Source of the DNA: Channallabes apus
Taxonomy: Eukaryota; Chordata; Actinopteri; Siluriformes; Clariidae
Assembly (NCBI GenBank): GCA_030522415.1
Contig: CM060118.1
Location: forward strand, 22,340,651-22,404,650
Length of the DNA: 64,000 bases
Direction: 5' to 3'
The position numbers and the translations under genes were made by a program. Shown in pieces: positions 59,001 through 64,000 of the stretch (positions are counted from its first letter, which is position 1; every line of letters begins with the position of its first letter). The notes under the pieces are model-generated. The model worked only from the letters and a program-made list of their open reading frames with translations. It had not been told where the DNA came from and made no database searches.

Positions 59001-62000
59001 GTTTTGGGTTATCTTTGTGCCACCAGTGTGGCTCTGTTCACCCTCTATATGACTAATGAAGATGTGGTGGTTAGGACCAAAAATCTCAAATTCGGACTCA
59101 TCAAGATAAAGGCCAGTTTCCCATTAATCTAATGTCAATTTCTAGTGTTTCCTGGCCCAAGCAAGTCTCTTCTGCTTGTTGTTTTTCCAAAGAACACTTT
59201 CTTCGCAATTTGACCTTGAGGTTCTGACTCATGCAGTCTCCTCTGGAGTGTGGATGTTAAAATATGTCTGGCGCTTGTACTCTGAGAAGCATTTACTGTC
59301 TGAGGTGTTATAAAACTGAGTCTGGTCATTCTAATGAACTTATCCCCTGCAGCAGAGGTAGCTCTTAGTTTTCCTTGTCTGGGACGGTCCTCATGAGGGT
59401 CAGTTTCATCATAGGGTTTGATGGGTTTAGCAGCTGCACTTGGGGATACATTCAAAGTTCTTGAGATTTTTTGGCTTGACTGACCTTCATTTCTTAAAGC
59501 AATGATGGACTGTCCTTACTATTTACTTAACCGACTGCTTCTTGGAGTTGTAATATAGAGTTGTACAGTAGATGTAGTAGCACTAATAGGGCTACTGACT
59601 CTGTATCCACCCTTCCTCTACACTGATGAACTTAAGGCATGCAAGAAGACATGAATTAATTAGCATGTCAAGCTGGAATCAAAGCTAAATGTAGTTACTT
59701 TGGACAATCTAAAATAAATTAAATGAAACAACATATTAAACATATACTAGGTTGTATAATTTATTTGTTTATTACATCATTCCATATGTTTTTTTGACTC
59801 GTAATGTGTAGCTATAATAACGTGTAATTTGTGTGTAGAGAAAGACTAATTGAAATTTTTACCAAAGTATGTCTATATGTGAGAAAGTGCAATGTGCAAT
59901 ATTACTGGCCTTATCAGTAATAATGAAATACCTAATTCAAACTGCACTGGATCAGGCTAAATTGGTTTTCTAAATATCATTTAAAAAAATTGATAGCTGA
60001 ATTCAGCCATATGTCTGCGGCTTGGATTACAGTAATCCAAAGCCTTTGACTCTCTCACAGAGTTTCCCCTTGCTAGCCGAGTAGATAGCGAGGGTTGTGA
60101 GAGACATGCTCAGCATTGGTCTTTATTATGATATTCAGAGATTTAGTTTAAGGAAAAGAAAAATATAATCTGTCTGTCTTTGCATGATACTTCTCAAGAA
60201 ATTCAGAATGAAAAGTACAGAGATTCATTGGATTGCGGATTAGCAGCTGTTTTCCGTGTGGGTGGCAGTGTGGTGTTTGCTGAGGGAAATCCCGTCTTGT
60301 ATGTGTGTTTGTCAGTGCGGTATAATACATACTGTATTGGTAGCACTACCTGGCTACTCCTTTCCATTGTGTGTGTGTGTTGGGGGTGGGTGGGGTTGTG
60401 GGGGAGTTAGCATGCCTAGCCTGTGCCATGGAGCAGGATGAGACCGTTTTACAAAAACAACCATATGCTCCACTCGCTAATACAGGAACGGCACAGAGAA
60501 GAATCTCTGCACTGTGTGCACTGAACGACACGCATACATAAGGCCAGTTGTACTTTTATTTGATTCTAGATAAGCATTCTCACCTCTCCAGAGGCATGTG
60601 TATTTGTCTTTGGCCTGTCACGCTTTTTCCTCCTCAGACTGTCCCTGATGGGAAGGAACATAAACATCCTGTTGTTTGTTGACAACCTGCTTAGCCTGAA
60701 TCACTCTGGAGCCTGAACAGCCCGCCAGAAATTCAGCATGTTTAAGACTTTAAGGGCATAGACACCAAGCGCTGATTCTTGACTTTTTCCTTTTTTATAA
60801 ATGGGCTGGCATTTAATCAATAAATCCTTATTTTAAAAAAAAAAGCAAAAAAAAAAAAATTTGTATGAACACATTTTTCATCTAAACCATATATGCCAAA
60901 GTTCTTGAAGTCACAAGGAGTGTTTTGTATAAATAAATAAATAATTTATTATGTCATGCTTCCCTGGAGTTGTACATGAACTTACACATTTATAGACTCA
61001 CTTTCTACTTTATTAGGAAGACCATTACATCTTGTAGTTGTCTAAATAAAGTGACAGCAGCACAATGCAAACAACGATGCGGATATAGGTCAAGAGCTTT
61101 AGGGAATGTTCAGACAACAGACTGAATATAAAAACCGTTATGTGACTTTGATCATGGCATGATTATCAGATGGGCTGGTTTGAGTGTTTTCAAATGTCCC
61201 GATCTCCTGGAATTTTTACACACAACAGCCTATAGAGATTGTAAAGAATGCTGTGGTGAAAAAAGAATTTGAGTGAATGACAGTTGTGTGGGTGGACATG
61301 TGTTATTGATAAGACAGGTCGGAGGAAAATGGCCACGTTGTTTGCCGTTGCCAGGAAGGATACAGTAACTCATAGAATCACTCAGCATGGACAGCATATC
61401 TGCAACAGATAGTCTACAATAGCAAAAGACGACATTGCTGTCAATTTTCCAGTTTTAGCAGTGCGTTCCTGTGCTAGCCATAGATTTCTGTTTTCTGTTA
61501 TCTTCTGCTCTTGTAGACTGTTTTCCCCAAGGTTTGATGTTTTGTACACACTGAGACGCTTTGCTACTTATCATAGTAGTAAAGAGTGAACTTATCAGCT
61601 CAGACGAGTCTGGTCAGGTTCCTCCGAAGCACGTCGTATGTGATCTTTTTTTTAGGATAATCAGTTTCTGAAATACACAAACCAGCAACAGCTCATGGAA
61701 CCGGTAAAGTCACAGTGATCACACTTTTTCCCCAGTCTGATGTTTGATGTGGACATTAAGCTCTTGATCGTATCTACACGTTTTTATAAATTGTGATCCA
61801 GACACACGATTAGCTGTTTGGATACTTACATTAGTGTTCCTAATAAAGTGGGCAGTGAGTTATCTATAACCATAGGAAAAGCAACAACAACAAAAAAAAA
61901 CACAAAAGGGAAATATAATACAAATAATGGATATTAAAAATCTTGAAAAAAAAATACACATTAAATATAATGATTCAGTTCTTCACTAGGTGAAAGAGCA

Positions 62001-64000
62001 GTAAAGTTTACTTGAATGGAGTATTCAAATTTACTATACAAATTGCTATACAAATATGAGTTTTTTCCCTGTTTACAAATCAACATGCCTGCACACAGCA
62101 TCAGAAATAAGCAAAGTACACTGTATATACAAGCTTAAGATTAATCAGCATTCGGACATTTTTGTTTGTTAAATTTAAAACGGTCACTATATAGTTCACT
62201 GGTGAAGAAAGAAATTATACACTATCTGGTCAAAACAAAAACACGCTATTTCAGAAGTGTAAAAGTATTAAGCTGCATCAAGCAGAGAAAACAAGTAATT
62301 TTGGAGATTTAAGTTAACTGGAAATTGGTTAAGAACCCCTCAAATCATTATCAAAACCTGGAAGGATAGTGCAGAGCCATCACCCTTGTGGAAGAAATGT
62401 GGTCAGTGAAAATAACTTGTGAATGGTGATCACTTAAACACTTAGTGAAGTTGCATGGTAAAAATATCAACAGTAAAAAAAAATTTCAAACCAGCCCATG
62501 TTTGATAATAACAATCATGGAGTGGTCACAAGGTTTATGTTTTTCCCTCATTCTGATATTTGATGTGAACATTAACCGAAGCACTTAGTTTTTTAGTGCA
62601 TGATTTTATAAATACTTTATTTATGTAACCTAAAGAAAAAGTATATGTTTTCTCTAGTGCACCCTAAAATTATGTAAGTTTCTTTTATTTAGAATGATGT
62701 ATGAGGTAGTATGTGATTACACTGACAGTTTTGTAAATGTTATATTTAATTTATAGGATTTTCTCTATTTTTTTTTTTTGTATTTTTAGCAGCAAAGGAT
62801 TATAAAAGTCTATCAATCAATCTCTTTGTAAAAATATATACACATATCAAAGTATGATTTTAATAGAGCTGCTGTAATGGGAAGGGAACTGTACAAAGTC
62901 AGTTTTATCATGGGTTGGTGCAGGAGCTGAGAGATTGGCTGGAGGAGATTAACATACTGCCTCCCTCTGACGCTCTAATTGTTTTGTTCCTCAGAGCCTC
63001 CCTGCCTGGCTGAGCTAGAGAGGATCCAAATGCAAGAAGGAGCCAAAAAGAAGCCAGGTATGTATGAACATTCAGAAGAAAAAAGCATCAGGTCAGGAAC
63101 CAGACAGATGGAGGGAAAAGGAAAGTGAGAACCTGAATGAAATGACATACTGGAAAATGGTGTAATAAACAGGGTTATTAAGTGGCTCAGGAATAAAACA
63201 ACATGTTAGCTAGATGCAGAAAGCAAAGATTTCTGCTACAGAGACAAGAGGTAAGTTAGATAAAGGACAGACTGATCAAACATCACAGAGGAGATGCTAG
63301 AGGAGTTTCGTTAAGCAGATGACAAGCACGAGACTGGGATTAGCTGCTAATCAGGGCATGGGGATTAGTATGTAGAGAGAGCAGAGCTGGAAGTGGGCAG
63401 TACTGCATGTTTGACTTTGCTGCCAGCAGGAATCTCCAAGGACATGCTGCAGATGCAGGAATCAGCCAGTAGTGACCAAAATCACACACATTCCCTGACA
63501 CCTTGCCACAAGCTGGCATCACCACCTTAGTGCAAATCTGTTCCATTTGGCTCCTAAAATACACACCAGTGGTCTTTTAGCCACAACCTTCAAAGCTGCA
63601 ATGACGTGGAAATATTTTTTTCTGTTTTTACATATGTTTGTATATATGCAGGTTTCTTCAGAAAAAAATACATCCAATACATATTCATTTGGCTAGTTCT
63701 TCTGAAGGTTGTTCCCTACACACTGCTATCGTTCGGCTTGAGCACATGACAAGTTATTTGCAGAATTACTGTAAGACTGCACTGCAAGCTTGCCTGTGGT
63801 ACATTGTTCTGTTTGATGTAATAGAACATACATCATTACGCATGTCTGAACTGAACCTGCATGTTTTTTTGTTTTTTTAATAATAGGAACATATATCCCC
63901 AGCTGTGACGAGGATGGTTATTATAGGAAGTTGCAATGTGACCAAAGCAAGGGGGAGTGCTGGTGTGTGGACCAGCATGGAGAAGAGTTAATGGGCTCCA
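37103..64000 (+). CDS. spock2: Testican-2 (SPARC/osteonectin, CWCV and Kazal-like domains proteoglycan 2), 3' end missing
   Basis: A secreted heparan-sulfate proteoglycan of brain and other extracellular matrix. Ten exons join in phase: 37103-37294, 47723-47731, 48032-48077, 52855-52969, 55114-55219, 55918-56032, 56834-56956, 57306-57524, 62995-63057 and 63887-64000 (cut by the window), giving 367 residues so far (human 424). Residues 1-24 are a signal peptide (MVLLCLLSFLLPML...). NFMEDEQWLATISQYS is the conserved testican start. A Kazal-like follistatin domain covers about 134-185 (CKPCSVS, VCGSDGHNYASQ). The SPARC-type calcium domain has two EF-hands, 257-268 and 289-300, with all acidic ligands. 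The thyroglobulin type-1 domain begins near 312 and shows CWCVD. TTKDPCQKVKC and KLDTNSDLYLDQ fit SPOCK2 better than SPOCK1 or SPOCK3. The acidic tail with glycan sites lies off the right edge. The start has A at -3 and G at +4. Confidence 0.96.
39765..39935 (+). repeat. Dispersed fish repeat fragment
   Basis: GGATTGCTTTAGGAAGGGCA, CCAGCATAAAACGTGACAAA and CCGCTATGGCGACCCCACAC are in the order of a common fish repeat tail. Confidence 0.6.
40012..40410 (-). mobile_element. Tc1-family relic
   Basis: Left end CAGTCAATAGTTTGGACACA, followed by CTACATTGTAAAACAATGCT and TATGCTCTGTAAAGCCTTCA. These match, in the same order, the relics at 6551-6840 and 44175-44632. The coding part is too decayed to read. 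Confidence 0.65.
44175..44632 (-). mobile_element. Tc1-family relic
   Basis: Shares TTCTACATTGTAAAACAATC, GAAGGCATCCAAAATATGCA and TATGCTCTGTAAAGTTTTCA with 40012-40410, and ends with CAAAACTTTTGACTG, the expected inverted end. It also keeps GGTGTTCATGAGTCCCAGTT, part of the transposase of this family. Confidence 0.7.
44780..45600 (-). mobile_element. Tc1-like relic of another family
   Basis: On the minus strand, 45247-44975 encodes a transposase core scrap with IPTMKHGGGSTMLWACFVPG. Downstream pieces around 44880-44900 (minus) read like the NPIE region. The block at 45361-45408 (AATTTGGCAGACGCTCTTAT) is a separate dispersed repeat inserted in it. No intact ends found. Confidence 0.65.
47723..47731 (+). 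CDS. spock2: spock2 9-nt microexon encoding Glu-Val-Glu
   Basis: GAAGTAGAG is bounded by TTTCACCAG and GTCAGT, both in phase 0. It inserts EVE between NRFRD and DDYIRSW, giving NRFRD-EVE-DDYIRSW, the arrangement I recall for human SPOCK2 and SPOCK3; SPOCK1 lacks the three residues. Without it the flanking exons still join in frame, so it could be skipped. Confidence 0.85.
48583..50188 (+). mobile_element. Tc1-like transposon, full length but mutated
   Basis: Flanked by TA at 48581-48582 and 50189-50190. Ends CAGTGGCGTGAAAAACTATT and the inverted copy AGTTTTTCACACCACTG, part of inverted repeats of about 200 bp. 1606 bp, a normal full length. The element lies in the same direction as spock2. 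Confidence 0.93.
48962..49970 (+). pseudogene. Tc1 transposase pseudogene
   Basis: The natural start MPRSKEIQEQ (48962) is lost to a frameshift near 48990; the frame resumes by about 49045 with GLQRTTVRAIIHTW and GRPTKITPRAQRRLI. A second frameshift near 49360 puts WTDETK (first Asp) out of frame, and a stop follows it near 49420. From 49437 the frame is open to the natural end: GGGSVMVWGCFAASG, LQQDNDTKHSSK (second Asp) and SPDLNPIEMLWHDL (final Glu). Inactive by at least three lesions. Confidence 0.9.
52383..52560 (+). mobile_element. Mariner-type relic scrap
   Basis: Starts TGTTCACCGGTCAGCCACAA, a terminal sequence related to the relic at 9097-10119, and keeps AAAGGCATCAGAACACCCAG from its transposase region. 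Confidence 0.55.
53000..53060. repeat. (CT)n(CA)n microsatellite
   Basis: About 18 CT units with one CG interruption, then about 11 CA units. Confidence 0.95.
53498..53770 (+). repeat. Worn copy of the 26531 dispersed repeat
   Basis: TTTAGCATTGTTGTCTCCTA, AGTTTGCATGTTCTCTAAGT and GGGTACTCCTGTTTCCAGCA follow the head-to-middle order of 26531-26840. Confidence 0.55.
55220..55917. other. spock2 intron 5
   Basis: Holds a (GA)n stretch at 55370-55394 and a (GT)n run abutting the 3' splice site. No gene; the minus-strand open frame 55426-55713 has no family signal. Confidence 0.75.
55881..55907. repeat. (GT)13 microsatellite at the exon 6 acceptor
   Basis: Ends 10 bp before the exon 6 AG boundary (55917), leaving only GTTCCTTCAG as pyrimidine tract. 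Confidence 0.95.
56033..56833. other. spock2 intron 6
   Basis: AT-rich; a poly-T run at 56162-56176. Nothing else seen. Confidence 0.65.
58250..58940 (+). mobile_element. Mariner-type relic
   Basis: Plus-strand transposase pieces in order: GACTGGGTCAGACAATCTGA, GAGACCAGGTACATCCCTTC, CCTGGCCTCCAAATTCAACG and AGGACTTAAAGGATCTTCTG, ending CATAATGTTCTGCCTAATCAGTG, the inverted end. It is the same group as 9097-10119, in the opposite direction. Confidence 0.7.
59085..59540 (-). mobile_element. Tc1-family relic (transposase N-terminal half)
   Basis: On the minus strand, 59455-59135 gives a frame with RMTRLSFITPQTVNASQSTS and RHILTSTLQRRLHESEPQGQ, the region after the helix-turn-helix in this Tc1 family. 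It shares TTATCCCCTGCAGCAGAGGT with the short relic at 6551-6840. No ends found. Confidence 0.65.
60996..61859 (+). mobile_element. Tc1/mariner-type relic, internally deleted
   Basis: Left end ACTCACTTTCTACTTTATTAG and right end CTAATAAAGTGGGCAGTGAG are inverted copies. Inside, plus-strand scraps include TCATGGCATGATTATCAGAT and ACACAACAGCCTATAGAG. Only about 860 bp remain of an element normally near 1.2-1.6 kb. Confidence 0.75.
62215..62500 (+). mobile_element. Tc1-like relic, 5' part
   Basis: Begins TACACTATCTGGTCAAAACA; then AAGCTGCATCAAGCAGAGAA, CCTGGAAGGATAGTGCAGAG and GAAGAAATGTGGTCAGTGAA, matching the helix-turn-helix region of a fish Tc1 group. The catalytic part is absent. Confidence 0.55.
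63058..63886. other. spock2 intron 9
   Basis: No element or extra exon seen; short open frames at 63340-63564 and 63638-63880 have no family signal. Confidence 0.65.

Larger units (their letters stand above)
57525..62994. other. spock2 intron 8 (5.5 kb)
   Basis: Between matched phase-1 splice sites. It holds four Tc1/mariner-type relics (58250-58940, 59085-59540, 60996-61859, 62215-62500). 57525-58240, 59600-60990 and 62510-62990 show no element or exon. Confidence 0.8.

Noticed and set aside
1..64000. CRISPR array, operon, phage or other prokaryotic system
   Set aside because: No regular spacer-repeat array is present; repeats are transposons, microsatellites or a two-copy duplication, and the genes are spliced vertebrate genes.

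Overview
This is vertebrate nuclear DNA, almost certainly from a teleost fish. The evidence is split genes with GT-AG introns, a very high load of Tc1/mariner-type elements of the kinds common in fish, hAT elements, tRNA-derived SINE sequence and long dinucleotide repeats. The repeat families look otophysan, perhaps catfish-like; that guess is weak. The genes are chordate housekeeping and signalling genes. Nothing looks bacterial or viral, and I found no CRISPR array or new gene system.

Five genes are supported. (1) The 5' part of an acyl-CoA desaturase (scd family), minus strand, with two coding exons at 1465-1699 and 486-616; the rest lies left of the window. (2) trmt2b, minus strand, 7065-8477, an uninterrupted 470-codon frame. 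(3) dnajb12, plus strand, 8 coding exons from 8676 to 16830 giving 372 residues, starting 198 bp head-to-head from trmt2b. (4) ddit4 (REDD1), minus strand, coding exons 22548-22659 and 22004-22446 giving 184 residues, tail-to-tail with dnajb12. (5) spock2 (testican-2), plus strand, 10 exons from 37103 to beyond the right edge, including a 9-nt microexon and a 10.4 kb first intron. DNAJB12, DDIT4 and SPOCK2 also lie together on human 10q22 and SCD is on 10q24, so the order is a conserved syntenic block; trmt2b is the odd member, since it is X-linked in human.

The rest is transposon-rich. Elements with clear ends are a nearly intact Tc1 at 3531-5124, a deletion-derived Tc1 at 14773-16045, a Tc1 with an insertion inside it at 17135-19806, a damaged Tc1 at 48583-50188, and a 333-bp hAT-type MITE at 11020-11352 in dnajb12 intron 1. 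Many older Tc1 relics are scattered elsewhere.

The most structured region is 27.7-34.8 kb. A hAT element with a perfect 8-bp target duplication holds a second hAT-like element and a probable solo LTR. Next to it is an old duplicated segment, one copy of which was hit by a LINE that carries a 5' inversion and a 13-bp target duplication. The other copy preserves the empty site, so that insertion can be read to the base.

The genes do not form a pathway. desaturase makes monounsaturated fatty acids, TRMT2B methylates mitochondrial RNA, DNAJB12 is an ER membrane co-chaperone, DDIT4 is a stress-induced mTORC1 inhibitor and SPOCK2 is a secreted proteoglycan. All exon joins given here are read from splice signals, reading phase and remembered family similarity; no alignment or database search was run.
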